Assembly: GCF_000026945.1 (NCBI RefSeq)
Contig: NC_012867.1
Span: 62,001 to 126,000 of the forward strand
Direction: 5' to 3'
DNA length: 64,000 nt
DNA from: Candida dubliniensis CD36
Lineage: Eukaryota > Ascomycota > Pichiomycetes > Serinales > Debaryomycetaceae
In this document: piece by piece, positions 50,662 through 61,120 of the stretch
How positions within the stretch are numbered: the stretch's first letter is position 1
Layout: every line of letters starts with the position of its first letter
Notes under the pieces: generated by a model
Seen by the model: only the letters and a program-made list of their open reading frames with translations
What the model was told of the DNA's origin: nothing
Database searches by the model: none
Position numbers and translations under genes: made by a program

Positions 50662-52596
50662 CTATAACCCCCTTTGACTCTTTATCAATTTAATTTCCGC
50701 CTCTAATTTGTCTTTTGCCTTTTTCACATCAAGTAAAGTAACCACTGATCTAATTAATTCGTCATATTTTGCCATAGTTTTCCTGGTGGGCATTATTGGT
50801 TTCCAGGAAGTACCACCACCAGTTGGGATATCCATTTCCTGTAATAAAATATTTACTGACTTTAATATTGATTGTCTTTGATTTAAACCAGGTAGCTTTT
50901 GTTGAGACCTTAACATTACACCTGGATTCAACTTTTCTGTTCCATGGAAATGCAAACCATAGGCTTCTTCTTCCTTTTGTGTTAATCTCTTCATCAATAA
51001 CTGTTGTATAGAATTGATTTCCTGTTTGACTGCAGGGTTTGTATGATGGTTTTGTTTCAAGAAACTAGACAAGTATTGTTGCAATTGAGTTTGGAAACCA
51101 CGATCACGTTTCACTGATGATGATGCAGCTAATGGAATTGGTGGTGGGACAGGTTCTTGTTGAGTATTGGCTTTGTTTGCCATTTGCTTTTTCTTTTGAT
51201 GCTTGTCATAAATCAACAAATTATTATACAAATTGGTTATACCTTGCGAAGATTGATATTGAGATACATTTTGTGTAGTTTGTGGAGAATCGAGTAACGT
51301 TAACAAGTTTGATCTTTCCATTAGCATCTTTTTTGCTGCTATCTCGAATCTTCTTGCTTCAATAACCAATGATTCCTCTTCAGCAATTTCTGCTGGCGTT
51401 CTCTTGAGCAAGTTTTCAAGGTATTGTTTTCTTTCCAATTCTCGAGGTTTTGAATAAGCCTTTAATGAGTCTATCAATGCCTGGTTTTTGTTTTCTTGAT
51501 TTTCAAGAATCTTAATGCATATTCTGTAGAATTGTTCCTTCAAGTCCTCTGCTGTTCGATTTGGATTTGGAAATCTGTCGTGTATTATTGGCCACTTCAA
51601 CTCAAACGCTTGACATAATTCAAACAAGTGCTTTGTCTCCTTGTATGTCCATTCCAAGTCTGTATCTTCGTCATTTTCTTTTTTATTTTCTAATTGGCTT
51701 TCAGCAGTAGAGTCTTTACTCTTTGCCAGAGCCTCTTCATCATCTTTCTTCTCTGTTTTGTTAGTTTCACTATCATTGGTTTTAGGAAGTTCTTTGTCTT
51801 CAGTTTTTTCCTTTTCTGTCTTTACATCTTCAGCGACGGGTTTTGCTTCATTGTTTGTATCTTTTGATTCCCCATCATCTTTCTTTTCTTCAGTTTGCTT
51901 TTTCTCCTCTATAGTTTTGTTTTCCTCGGATTTTTGTTCAGTTTCCTTTTGATCAGCATTATTGTTTGACTCTGTGTTTTTTCCATCGTCCGCGTTCTTG
52001 TTTTGTTGTTTCTGTTGCTGCTGATCCTGTTGTACTTTTTGCTGTTGCTGCTGTTGCTGCTGTTGTTGTTGCTTCTTCTTTTCTTCTAAATCTCTTTTCT
52101 CTCTTTCTTTGCGTTCTTTCTCTCTTCTTTCTCTTTCCTCTCTTACCTTATTCTCGTATTCTTTAATCTCAATCATATAAAGATCATATGTATCTTCGTC
52201 AATAAACTCAGGAATTTCCAACTGAACATTATACTTTTCAAAAAAATATGGTTTTGGTGTGCCGTCTTCTTCAAGTTCTTGTTGTTCAATCAACTCTTTT
52301 GACCCTTTAACCCAGTGATACAATTCTATACCTTGTTTTGGAGTGAATGGCATCCTAGTCCATGGGGATGGTTTAAACTTTTTCATCTTCTCTTTATTGG
52401 CAGTATATGAATGTGAATTTAAATTTATAGGTGGAGTATTTGGTCCTACTAAATTATATAATTCTCTGGCCATCCCAGTTAGTTGTTTACCATCTGGTAA
52501 TGTTGGCGTTGACGAGGATTTCTGCTTTTTCTTGGGTGGTTGATTCGATTCATCTCGTTGAATGTTTAAGACATCAAGAATATCATTTGCTGACAT
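50662..52596 (-). CDS. SWC4: Swc4/Eaf2 (DMAP1-like) subunit of SWR1 and NuA4
   Basis: The 644-residue protein would sit in both the SWR1 remodeler (H2A.Z exchange) and the NuA4 acetyltransferase. The N-terminus has the family motif MARELYNLVGPNTPP and PWTRMPFTPKQGIELYHWVK (about 77-97). A charged Lys/Glu-rich insertion with a polyQ run (about 172-202, encoded by CAG/CAA) spans about 150-310. The SANT-like domain follows (LEWTYKETKHLFELCQAF to RICIKILE, about 314-366), then the DMAP1-like C-terminal helices (LLTLLDSPQTTQNVSQYQSS and beyond). The long charged insertion largely explains the larger size than budding yeast Swc4 (476 residues). The start is the first ATG (52596). It is divergent from RTT109 across about 200 bp. 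Confidence 0.9.
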   Translation of the reverse strand: MSANDILDVLNIQRDESNQPPKKKQKSSSTPTLPDGKQLTGMARELYNLVGPNTPPINLNSHSYTANKEKMKKFKPSPWTRMPFTPKQGIELYHWVKGSKELIEQQELEEDGTPKPYFFEKYNVQLEIPEFIDEDTYDLYMIEIKEYENKVREERERREKERKEREKRDLEEKKKQQQQQQQQQQQKVQQDQQQQKQQNKNADDGKNTESNNNADQKETEQKSEENKTIEEKKQTEEKKDDGESKDTNNEAKPVAEDVKTEKEKTEDKELPKTNDSETNKTEKKDDEEALAKSKDSTAESQLENKKENDEDTDLEWTYKETKHLFELCQAFELKWPIIHDRFPNPNRTAEDLKEQFYRICIKILENQENKNQALIDSLKAYSKPRELERKQYLENLLKRTPAEIAEEESLVIEARRFEIAAKKMLMERSNLLTLLDSPQTTQNVSQYQSSQGITNLYNNLLIYDKHQKKKQMANKANTQQEPVPPPIPLAASSSVKRDRGFQTQLQQYLSSFLKQNHHTNPAVKQEINSIQQLLMKRLTQKEEEAYGLHFHGTEKLNPGVMLRSQQKLPGLNQRQSILKSVNILLQEMDIPTGGGTSWKPIMPTRKTMAKYDELIRSVVTLLDVKKAKDKLEAEIKLIKSQRGL

Positions 52597-52797
52597 TGTA
52601 AAGATTGATTAATAAACTGATGTTATTGTGGTTGCTGTTAAACAACAAAAAGTATGAGTATTTTTTTTTTTTTTTTTGGTTAAACTGTTGAAAATGGGAT
52701 TGATCAAGACGGAAAAAAATTCTACAAAGTTTTGGATGGATTTGAAAATCGCGTCTCTTCATTACTTTTGATCAGCCCAAGTTTAATGCTTGATTGC
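52597..52797. promoter_or_regulatory. Short SWC4/RTT109 bidirectional promoter
   Basis: Only about 200 bp separate the two divergent ATGs. A T17 tract (about 52661-52677) is the main feature and probably keeps the region nucleosome-poor. GACGCGAT (- strand, 52749-52756) resembles a weak MCB. Confidence 0.55.
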
Positions 52798-53877
52798 ATG
52801 CTTTCTCCAGATATATTAAAAGATGGTGAATTTGAAACCATTTATTTTCTAACTAATCCAATATATATAAAGTCACCAATACATATCCCAAAATCTACAA
52901 TTGGGAAACCTGACACTGTTAAAATTCGACACTTTTTCGCTTTATTACATCAAGATCTGATTGTCTTGGGATTAGAAGTTTTCGTATATTTACAAATTTA
53001 TTCAGATTTTGTTGAAAAATATGTTTATGTTTCCAAATGTGATACTGTTGGATTAGAGAAATCAACAATTAAAATAGGACTGGTAATTGGTCCTGTATTG
53101 CAATACATTATCAACTATAATGGTTATAAGATAAAAATGAACAATGTGGAAGAAAAATCGAGAGATGTGTCGGATCCATCTACTTTGGTCCGTCTACAAA
53201 GGTTACGTGATAAGTTGCCAGACATCTATCCAAATTTACCCTATTATAACGATATCCCACCAAAAGAAGAATGCATTGAGTACCGAACTTTACCAAAGAC
53301 CCAGAACCTAAAATTGTGTGTTTTCACAAAACCTGCTAAAGAATATCTTTTCCCCAATTCAGCCAAGAACCCATATAAGAATCTTTTGAATGGACAATCT
53401 CTTTTGAGATGGTGGATAGCAATAATTGACAACATTACCAACGGTTGGGACAGTCATAAATTAATGATTCCTGGAGCAGACAAGTATGCTACCAGAAAAT
53501 TCATCGAAAAGTATTCTGACTGGAGTGAAGGACACATATTTAAACAAGATGGTTTAGCGGTAAGGGCAATTCCATTGTTTCCAGATGATCCCAAGGGTAG
53601 ATTTTTAGAATTGGTAATTGTAGAGTGCCGGTATGGAAAGATGTCAGTATCGAGATTTTATCAAGAACTTGCTTATAGACAAGAGTTTCTTCTTGGTGAT
53701 TGTGTGTCGTTGATTGGGTGTTGTAGGGAAAACTTAGATGTTACATATCAAGATGATCTGGCTTCCACTGTGACAATTTCCGAGTATAAGGAGTTTATGA
53801 ATCTGTTAAAGCTGGTGGATTTTAGTGATCGTCTTGAAGTTAGTAATTTTGTAAGTAATTATAGGAAATCAAATTAG
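52798..53877 (+). CDS. RTT109: Rtt109 histone acetyltransferase (H3K56/H3K9)
   Basis: The 359-residue protein acetylates newly made histone H3 at K56 (and K9) with Vps75 or Asf1, marking new nucleosomes. It is fungus-specific and distantly p300-like. From memory it is almost identical to C. albicans Rtt109, including PIHIPKSTIGKPDTVKIRHF, ECIEYRTLPKTQNLKLCVF, the active-site region KYSDWSEGHIF, and FLELVIVECRYGKMSVSRFY. ATG 52798 gives MLSPDIL, matching the C. albicans start (MLPPDIL). Another in-frame ATG lies four codons upstream (52786), and the frame is open farther without ATG. CTG codons here should be read as Ser. It is divergent from SWC4. Confidence 0.95.
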   Translation: MLSPDILKDGEFETIYFLTNPIYIKSPIHIPKSTIGKPDTVKIRHFFALLHQDLIVLGLEVFVYLQIYSDFVEKYVYVSKCDTVGLEKSTIKIGLVIGPVLQYIINYNGYKIKMNNVEEKSRDVSDPSTLVRLQRLRDKLPDIYPNLPYYNDIPPKEECIEYRTLPKTQNLKLCVFTKPAKEYLFPNSAKNPYKNLLNGQSLLRWWIAIIDNITNGWDSHKLMIPGADKYATRKFIEKYSDWSEGHIFKQDGLAVRAIPLFPDDPKGRFLELVIVECRYGKMSVSRFYQELAYRQEFLLGDCVSLIGCCRENLDVTYQDDLASTVTISEYKEFMNLLKLVDFSDRLEVSNFVSNYRKSN

Positions 53878-54406
53878 ATCAATGAGTGAAGGCACACGCG
53901 ATAAGCAATGACAATAAAACCAAATATCAATTTGTCTTGACTAGTTTCCTTGTTTTATTATATTTCTGGAGTATGGTTTAGGTGTATATCGACTGATTGT
54001 TAGTGACGTGATATTGTTTGGGAGTTGTTGACTGGAACAATTCTCGGGATAATTGAATTGGCAACTCCACCACAGACCAGCTGCGTCCACTTTATTCAGT
54101 TGGTGAATCCACCCTCGTAACCTTGTGGGCGGAAAAACAACAAAAAAAAAAAAAAACCGCTCCAATCTTGTAAACCAACTTTTCTTTTCTACCTCTTTCC
54201 TTCTCTTATCTTCAACTGAATTGGCAATTTGATTCAGTTCGATTTGATAATATTTTGGTTTAATTTGTTTTTATAAAGCAAGATCCCTTTATTAGAATAA
54301 CGGTGGTGCAAGTCAAACACTTTTTTTTTTCAAGCAATATTTAGCAATCCAATTCAATTCTCAGCTCGCTCCACTTGCGATTTAAGCATTATAGAACCAT
54401 TCAATA
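53878..54406. other. Intergenic region between RTT109 and the MFS gene
   Basis: This 529-bp region contains an A tract (54139-54155), a T tract (54321-54330) and no credible gene. It should hold the RTT109 terminator and the MFS promoter. Confidence 0.6.
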
Positions 54407-55996
54407 ATGCTGCAAGATAAAACCAATCAAGATCCAGAACCATTACCCACAAAATTTCCCGCATCACAAGAAACTACGCCTTCTGGTAGTAGTAGCAATA
54501 GTGGCTCAACTGTGGTGGTGCCACCCATACAAACTCCTCAATTTCAAAACATTAAACATGAAATAGAATTTGAAGGTGAAATATTGACTATAGATTCAAC
54601 AAATTGGCGTAATTCCCGACTTTTAAAATTACAAATATTGGTTTCATTTGGGGTATTTATTTTATTTGGATTGGCAGAACAAACTGTGGGGACAATAATC
54701 CCAAAATTACAACATGATTATTCAATAAACGATATTCAAATTAGTTTTATATTCTTCTGTTCCGTCAGTGGTTATTTATTGACAGCAATGATAAATAGTA
54801 TAACTCATGAATATTTAGGTATACGCGGTGTAACGGTTCTAGGATCTACATCAATGGCTTTAAGCTACTTGATTGCTTCTCATAAGCCACCATTTGTGAT
54901 TTTTCTAATGTGTTATTTTATGAGTGGTGTTGGGTTTGGTACTTTAGATGCTTCAATAAATACTTGGATGGGAAATCTTGTTGATTCAAATCAATTATTG
55001 GGTATCGTTCATGGGTGTTACGGAATAGGGAGCTTGATTTCTCCAAGTTTGATATCATATTTATTATCTAAATCTAATAATCCTTGGAAATGGCCGAATT
55101 ATTATGTTATATTGAGTGTTGTAGCAGGGTTTTGTTTGGTATCATTGATCCTCACGTTTAAATATGAAACTCCCAAGAAGTACAAATACATATCGCAATT
55201 ACGCCATCAACAACAGAAGCAACAAGGACAAACACAAAAAGATGGAAGTATTGAATTAGAACATTTTACTGGTATTCACGGAAGTACTACTAAAGATAGT
55301 TTTGATTTGGAAGCTACTGTTGACGATAATGAAGAATTAGAAGAGGAGGAGGAAGATCATCACTCAACATCAGTGAGAAAAACATTATCATCAACATTGG
55401 TATGGTCATTTGCATTGATTTTATTTATTTATGTTGGTGGTGAGGCTGCATTTGCTGCTTGGTTAGTGACATTTTTACTAAGGATTAAGAATTTGGATTA
55501 TAAAACTGCATCTTATATGGCTACGACATTTTGGTCTGGGGTCACTATAGGAAGAATTGGTTTAGGATTTGTGACTGCTCATTTCTTTAGTAGTGAATTA
55601 TGGGCTAATCTTATTTATATTTTAGTGTCATTTTTAGGATGTTTATTGTTTTGGGTTTTAACTTTTATTGAGACCAGTACTTTGTTAGTAATTGTATTGT
55701 TTTTGGTAGTACTTGTTACTGGGATTGCTATTGGTCCAATATTCCCGACCACCATTGTATCACTGGTCAATATATTACCTGCCAAATATCAAACATCAGG
55801 TATTGGATTTATTTGTGCGTTTGGTGGTGGAGGTGGAGCAGGAATTCCATTTTTAATTGGGTTATTGGCAGAATCAAGTGAAGTTGGTTTACGAACTTAT
55901 CCTTTGATTATTAGTCTAATGTTTGGTATATTACTTGGAGTATGGATATTGATTATGCAAAAATATTCATCAAAATATAAACGAAATACATTATAA
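54407..55996 (+). CDS. Major facilitator superfamily membrane transporter
   Basis: The 529-residue protein has a Ser/Thr/Pro-rich cytosolic N-terminus (about 1-70), then about six hydrophobic segments from LQILVSFGVFILFGLAEQTV to ILSVVAGFCLVSLILTF. A charged central loop (about 253-325, with Gln-rich and acidic runs) follows, then about six more from TLVWSFALILFIYVGGEAAF to LMFGILLGVWILIM. MFS-typical Gly-rich stretches (GFGTLDASINTWMGN, GRIGLGF, GGGGGAGIPFLIG) are visible. The pattern recalls the FucP/Bsc6-like group of sugar or unknown transporters. The substrate is unknown. It ends 118 bp before the BolA stop (convergent). Confidence 0.85.
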   Translation: MLQDKTNQDPEPLPTKFPASQETTPSGSSSNSGSTVVVPPIQTPQFQNIKHEIEFEGEILTIDSTNWRNSRLLKLQILVSFGVFILFGLAEQTVGTIIPKLQHDYSINDIQISFIFFCSVSGYLLTAMINSITHEYLGIRGVTVLGSTSMALSYLIASHKPPFVIFLMCYFMSGVGFGTLDASINTWMGNLVDSNQLLGIVHGCYGIGSLISPSLISYLLSKSNNPWKWPNYYVILSVVAGFCLVSLILTFKYETPKKYKYISQLRHQQQKQQGQTQKDGSIELEHFTGIHGSTTKDSFDLEATVDDNEELEEEEEDHHSTSVRKTLSSTLVWSFALILFIYVGGEAAFAAWLVTFLLRIKNLDYKTASYMATTFWSGVTIGRIGLGFVTAHFFSSELWANLIYILVSFLGCLLFWVLTFIETSTLLVIVLFLVVLVTGIAIGPIFPTTIVSLVNILPAKYQTSGIGFICAFGGGGGAGIPFLIGLLAESSEVGLRTYPLIISLMFGILLGVWILIMQKYSSKYKRNTL

Positions 55997-56114
55997 ATAG
56001 ATACAGTGGCATACATATAGATATAGATATATAAAATATTATAATTTGGAGTGTCTATGGGCATATATATCTGTTAACAGTATTTTGACAACCTTTCGAA
56101 AACAGTATAACAAT

Positions 56115-56384
56115 TTATAGGTGTCCACCTTGAGCTATCCATTCATCAGGTGTGAACCCCTTTTGAGTAAATGCATGAATACTCGCTATTTCATCTTTCA
56201 ATTCATTATTAACTAATCGATGTCGAGCTAATTTATTTTTCCCTTGGAATAATGATGATACAATTATTACAGCAAATGCTTGACCACATCCACCAGACAT
56301 GTCTTCAACTTGAACTAAATTAGCATTTAATCTGGTGGCAATTATATCTCTTAACAAATCAGCAGTTAATACAGACGATGACAT
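56115..56384 (-). CDS. FRA2: BolA-family protein, Fra2/Bol2 type
   Basis: The 89-residue protein has the BolA core: VEDMSGGCGQAF, IIVSSLFQGK, the RHRLVNNELKDEI helix (R54-H55-R56) and IHAF with the invariant H70, then TPDEW. The Cys in GGCG (C33) and H70 are the expected ligands for a bridging 2Fe-2S cluster with a monothiol glutaredoxin. In budding yeast Fra2 and Grx3/4 relay iron-sulfur status to Aft1. The absence of a targeting peptide and the TPxEW ending favour cytosolic Fra2/BolA2 over mitochondrial Bol1/Bol3. In Candida the iron circuit uses other factors (Sfu1, Hap43), so the exact target is uncertain. Confidence 0.85.
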   Translation of the reverse strand: MSSSVLTADLLRDIIATRLNANLVQVEDMSGGCGQAFAVIIVSSLFQGKNKLARHRLVNNELKDEIASIHAFTQKGFTPDEWIAQGGHL

Positions 56385-56746
56385 AACTGTTACGTGTTGT
56401 AGGCTGTGAGCTCTAAAGAATAAATAGAGGAAAAGATAAATATCAAGAATTTTTGAGGTTGTTCTTTAAAAAAAAAAAATTAGTCGTGTGGTGTTTCACA
56501 CTATTGATGGTTTAGATTAACAAATTTTGTTTCCTACTTTAATATAAAAATAGAATTATACACCAACAGCAATTAGAAGCACACGCTACTTTAAAATCAT
56601 TTTACGTCACCAATACTAAAAAGTAATACTAATAATAATTCACACTATACATATATTTATACATATGAAAGAAAAGAAAAGAAAAGAAAAGAAAAAAGTA
56701 AGGGGAGGGAATAAAGGAATGACTTGAAATTCTTATTAACTTCTGT
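56385..56746. other. Intergenic region upstream of FRA2
   Basis: The 362-bp spacer between two - strand genes has A tracts and an (AAAAG)n run at about 56671-56697 near the LRG1 3' end. No gene is visible. Confidence 0.6.
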
Positions 56747-59700
56747 TTATCTCTCACTAATACCATTCAACTCTTTATTTTGAATTTTTGATTCAATTCG
56801 AGAAACAGAATTCCGTTTAACTTCTTGGCTAGTTAAACCTGCGGGGTTTTTCAATTCAAAATTATCAAAATAATCAGGTGTTTCCTTCAATTCTTTATCA
56901 ATCTTCATCATTACATCTCTAGTTGTAATTTCTTTTTTGGTGGAATCAAATTTGTCAAACCCACATTTTTCATAAAATTCAAGTATATCCAGTGGTATAA
57001 TACTAAACTCTTCATGTTGTTCAATCAATTGATTAACAACTTCAATGGCAAGAAAATAGTTATCTCCTGATGATTGTTGAGAATCCGAATTGTTGGTACC
57101 AGAATTAGAAGAGTTCCCTGATGATGAGTTTGATGATTGCTTTGAAATCAATATGTTAGGTGCGATAACAGTTGCCAAATTATGGATATCCATCTTGGAA
57201 CCAGTTTCTTCATCAATTTCTGAAAAAGAGGCAACCCAACTGAAAAAGTAAAGCAATACTTCAACCAAATTTCGATGACTTCTAGGTAACATACAATATG
57301 TCAATTGTAGAACTCGTTTACGCAAAACTGGATTCACTTGTCGTTGGGACGAAACCCACATATCGTAAAGACCAAATGTTAACAATGGATTGGGTAGTTC
57401 TCGTAACCATTTCTTCATCAATGCTGCTAATTGAACAGCATTCTGAACACTAAAATCGGGTGATTTCAAGGGGTTCTTATTGATTTGTTCAGTTAGTTCT
57501 CGAAGTCTTTTGATATTACCATTTAAACGGAAAATACCTTCAACTGACATATCCTTCTGTCTTAATGCAGCAATAATATCGTCAACAACTATAGGAATTC
57601 TCAATTTCGAAGGACCTACACCTAAATCAGAATCAATACCATATTTTTTCGTCAAAGATTGCAACTCAACTCCAAATACTGCCATGGCTTTATCCTTTTT
57701 GCCATCGCCACCTCCAAACTTGAACTTGTCCCAAAATGTAGGTTGTTTCTTTGTTTGGATCAATGATAATAATTCCTCTTTATTGGAATAGCTTTTGCTT
57801 ATGTGACTAAGAGCTTCCACGGCAATATGGCGAATAATAAAGTGTTCATCCTTGGTTAACTCTGAATAGTACTTTTGCTTTCTGACAACTGGTTCTTCAG
57901 GATGTGGTTGGGAAGTGTTTAAAATATTATCTAATACACCAGTAGGGGTAATAACAGTAGAAGTATGGCCAGAAGCTTTGAGTCGATGAGGGGCGGTTTG
58001 ACGTTGATACAAACTATTATGGTGTTTGAAAGCATTTGGTCGTTGTTCTCTTGCTTGTTCCGCAGCAACAATTCTTGGGATGTCATCCAAAGTTAATGAT
58101 TTCTCATTCTTTAACAAATCAGATGTTCGATCAAGATGCGTATGTGTAGTTTGTCTTTGAGGCTCGTCTCGGATTTTAAGTGACTTGCGGGTTACCGAAA
58201 GGCTTTCATCGCCACCAGGATTATATGATAGCTGTGATGCACTACTTGTTTTTCTTGTTCCTTGCTGCCTTGACGTTTGACTATCAAAACTCAAATCATT
58301 CAACTCTTCAGCAATAGTGCTTTCATCATTTATACCACCAGACTTTAATGCGTCATTGGCTGCCACACCACTTTTCATACCCAAAGGATGTGTTTTGATA
58401 TCTTCTTTTCTCGCCTTGTCGGCTTCTGGTGCTTCAACAATAATGGATTTTCTAGCTTTCTTCTTGATCGATTTAGATAATTTTTGACTTTGTCGTTTGC
58501 TTCTTAAACTTGTCACGTCATTTAATGTTTGTGAATAATTATCTTGAGCAACATCAACATCATCAGTGTCTGATTGTGAGTCAGAAATATAACTTCTTGG
58601 AATCTTTGTCAAATCTACTTTCATGACAGAACGTGATCTAAACAATGCTATTTTCAACAAGTATATCAATTGTGATAAATCAGACACTAAATGGAACCCT
58701 GTATCAAATTGCTCACATGGACATTTTCGACAAACAATCGATTGATGAATTACATCAAATTTGGTTTCACTAGCTTCTATTGGGGGGATAGTTCTCTTAC
58801 ACAAGGAACAAACAAAACATCTAATATGCCAACGATTATTATCTAATTTAAGACATGATTTTTCAATACTCTTGGCACAGGAACTACATGCATCTGTTGA
58901 ACTTGCTGGAATCGTCAATTTGGAATTAATCAAACTCAATTGAGTCTTGCTATCGCCAGCTAATAAACTAATGGCTTCGTGCTCTGAAGTCAATTGTAAA
59001 AACTTCTCTATGGCATTAGTGGTCCCGTACAATTTGTTTAATTTCAACGCATTGTATAATCCAATTCGAATTAATAATTTCAAATAATGAGCACATCCTG
59101 TAATCACTGAAAGTAGTTCAGCTGAAAGACTTCCTGATTTGGCTATATGGTCGGATTTCCTCAATATGGCAAGATAACTCATAATTTTACCGGTAATATT
59201 TCTTGGCTCTTTTTTCAACATTTGAAAATACTCTTCTTCTGTACTTGAGGACTCCAGGTCATCTTGATTAGGAGGAGTACCAAATTTTTTATGCAACAAC
59301 TCATGCGAACTTTTGCACATAAGAATTACATAATCCAAGGCATTAAACAAAACTTCAACATTTAAAACCAATTTCCCCGTTACTACTATACCATTAAATT
59401 TGTTACCAGTACAAGCACATAATAACATGTCCGATATACATTTGGCAGTTATCTCTTCATAACCAGAAAGAGTGACCCAACATTTCAACACTACTTGTTC
59501 AATTTGTTGTTCAATAGACATGAGCATGGCGGAATCAACTGTAATGTGACTTTCGTTATCATCTCTCATTAACTTTAATCCATTTAGAACATCATCAGGT
59601 AAATCAAACAATTTTTGAAGACCAACTGAATCTGGGGTTATGCAAACATTCCAAAATTTGTGTACCATATAACATTCTGGGTGCCAGTGTTGATTTCGGC

Positions 59701-61120
59701 CACCTCTAAACAATTCAACAAATTGTTTGACAATAGACGATTGACATCCTTCACAATGGCTTGCATAGAGTTTTGAATAATGGAAATGACAATATATGTT
59801 GTTGTCGTGTTCATAATAACTCTCGTCGGACTCAAATACACGTTGACAAACATTACATCTGAAGTGTTCTAAATGATATTTGTTACCCAATGCAGTGATA
59901 TATGGTCCTCTTAAAGCTGAGTTACAAACATAACAAATGAGATCTAATTTCTTGAAATAATCATACTCACATAATGCTACCTGGGTTTTGGTGCTGTCTT
60001 GTTCATTAGTGATTTCATATGGGAAAAATTTTGCGGAACACTGTTTGCCACATTCATGACAAGTAAAACAATCAACGTGATATGCATTATTCAAAGCTCG
60101 AACAAACTGGCTGGTAATTTCCAATCCACATTTGGCACAAACTTTGCGACTTTTCTTCCGACCTGGTTTTCTTTCCAGTTTAGAAGGTGAAGATGGTTCC
60201 TGAAGTTGTTGTTTATGTAGCAATGAAGATGATGATCCTGATACTGAAGGTGCGGGGCGAATTGAACTGGTATTGATAGTGTCGGTCGATTGAGTTGCTG
60301 AATTTTGTTTTTCTGGAGTTGGTGAAACAGCAATTGAATGTCTCTGAGAAGGGTCTAGTCCTGATCTTGTCGATGTTCTATGATTACTATAATTGTTATT
60401 ATTAAAGTTGGATTGATTGGACAATGGTTCGGGGTGTTGCCTTGACGACGGTTCTGGTGTTGATATTATAGGTTCAGTACCAAAATTGAAATCGTCAGTA
60501 TCGATTAGTTTATTTTGTTTCTGTTGTTGGAAAGTATCATGTGAATTGTATGATGGTTGTGGTTTCCCCGGTAGTGGTGGTATCAAGTTTGTCCAATTTG
60601 GTTGTGGCAGTTTCCCCACAGGTTTCGGAAGTTGATTCATATGTGGGGTTTGTGGTGGGGTATCTCGAGGTATATAGTATCTTAAGGATTGTTCTCTCTT
60701 GGGTTTGCTACTGGTTGTGGGTGCAGGTGCAGCTGCGGGTATAGGTGTAGGTGAAGTAGGTACTGGTGAAGATGGATGCATTGGTTGTGAGACAGATGAT
60801 ATTGGTGGGAATTGGTCATTTATATTATGATACCTTCCGTCATGATGTACTGGATAAAACAACCTTTTTCCGTTATTAGAAGTATGCGAATGAGAACGAG
60901 AATGACCAAATGGATTAAATTTTCGTCTAGGACTTGAACCGGAATTTTTGGGAGGTGGTGGCGGCGGTGATGATGGTTCAGTTGTAGCTATTATTGATCC
61001 TCGGTTGTCGGGACTTTCAACAATATTTATTGTCGATCGGGTTGTATTTGTTGTATTGGGATTGGCAAATGATTGATGAATACTATTACCTCGTTGAGGG
61101 GTATCAAACGAATGATTCAT
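56747..61120 (-). CDS. LRG1: Lrg1-like Rho GTPase-activating protein with LIM domains
   Basis: The 1457-residue protein begins with a long Pro/Ser-rich disordered region. Two adjacent LIM domains follow from C328 (CAKCGLEITSQF, then CYVCNSALRGPY and HCEGC), and a third LIM lies near 745-800 (CSSCAKSIEK to CRKCPC). The RhoGAP domain is at about 1115-1330 with the arginine finger in EGIFRLNGN (about 1197) and the LPNPLLTF motif. The C-terminal tail is short. LIM-LIM-x-LIM-RhoGAP is the Lrg1 architecture (budding yeast 1017 residues). Lrg1 acts on Rho1 in wall-integrity and glucan-synthase control, and in C. albicans it also restrains filamentation. The start is the first ATG (61120). Confidence 0.95.
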   Translation of the reverse strand: MNHSFDTPQRGNSIHQSFANPNTTNTTRSTINIVESPDNRGSIIATTEPSSPPPPPPKNSGSSPRRKFNPFGHSRSHSHTSNNGKRLFYPVHHDGRYHNINDQFPPISSVSQPMHPSSPVPTSPTPIPAAAPAPTTSSKPKREQSLRYYIPRDTPPQTPHMNQLPKPVGKLPQPNWTNLIPPLPGKPQPSYNSHDTFQQQKQNKLIDTDDFNFGTEPIISTPEPSSRQHPEPLSNQSNFNNNNYSNHRTSTRSGLDPSQRHSIAVSPTPEKQNSATQSTDTINTSSIRPAPSVSGSSSSLLHKQQLQEPSSPSKLERKPGRKKSRKVCAKCGLEITSQFVRALNNAYHVDCFTCHECGKQCSAKFFPYEITNEQDSTKTQVALCEYDYFKKLDLICYVCNSALRGPYITALGNKYHLEHFRCNVCQRVFESDESYYEHDNNIYCHFHYSKLYASHCEGCQSSIVKQFVELFRGGRNQHWHPECYMVHKFWNVCITPDSVGLQKLFDLPDDVLNGLKLMRDDNESHITVDSAMLMSIEQQIEQVVLKCWVTLSGYEEITAKCISDMLLCACTGNKFNGIVVTGKLVLNVEVLFNALDYVILMCKSSHELLHKKFGTPPNQDDLESSSTEEEYFQMLKKEPRNITGKIMSYLAILRKSDHIAKSGSLSAELLSVITGCAHYLKLLIRIGLYNALKLNKLYGTTNAIEKFLQLTSEHEAISLLAGDSKTQLSLINSKLTIPASSTDACSSCAKSIEKSCLKLDNNRWHIRCFVCSLCKRTIPPIEASETKFDVIHQSIVCRKCPCEQFDTGFHLVSDLSQLIYLLKIALFRSRSVMKVDLTKIPRSYISDSQSDTDDVDVAQDNYSQTLNDVTSLRSKRQSQKLSKSIKKKARKSIIVEAPEADKARKEDIKTHPLGMKSGVAANDALKSGGINDESTIAEELNDLSFDSQTSRQQGTRKTSSASQLSYNPGGDESLSVTRKSLKIRDEPQRQTTHTHLDRTSDLLKNEKSLTLDDIPRIVAAEQAREQRPNAFKHHNSLYQRQTAPHRLKASGHTSTVITPTGVLDNILNTSQPHPEEPVVRKQKYYSELTKDEHFIIRHIAVEALSHISKSYSNKEELLSLIQTKKQPTFWDKFKFGGGDGKKDKAMAVFGVELQSLTKKYGIDSDLGVGPSKLRIPIVVDDIIAALRQKDMSVEGIFRLNGNIKRLRELTEQINKNPLKSPDFSVQNAVQLAALMKKWLRELPNPLLTFGLYDMWVSSQRQVNPVLRKRVLQLTYCMLPRSHRNLVEVLLYFFSWVASFSEIDEETGSKMDIHNLATVIAPNILISKQSSNSSSGNSSNSGTNNSDSQQSSGDNYFLAIEVVNQLIEQHEEFSIIPLDILEFYEKCGFDKFDSTKKEITTRDVMMKIDKELKETPDYFDNFELKNPAGLTSQEVKRNSVSRIESKIQNKELNGISER

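Noticed and set aside
52732..52797. Longer RTT109 N-terminus
   Set aside because: The first codons of that frame lack an ATG before 52786, and the C. albicans protein starts at the position equal to 52798. The 52786 ATG remains a minor option.
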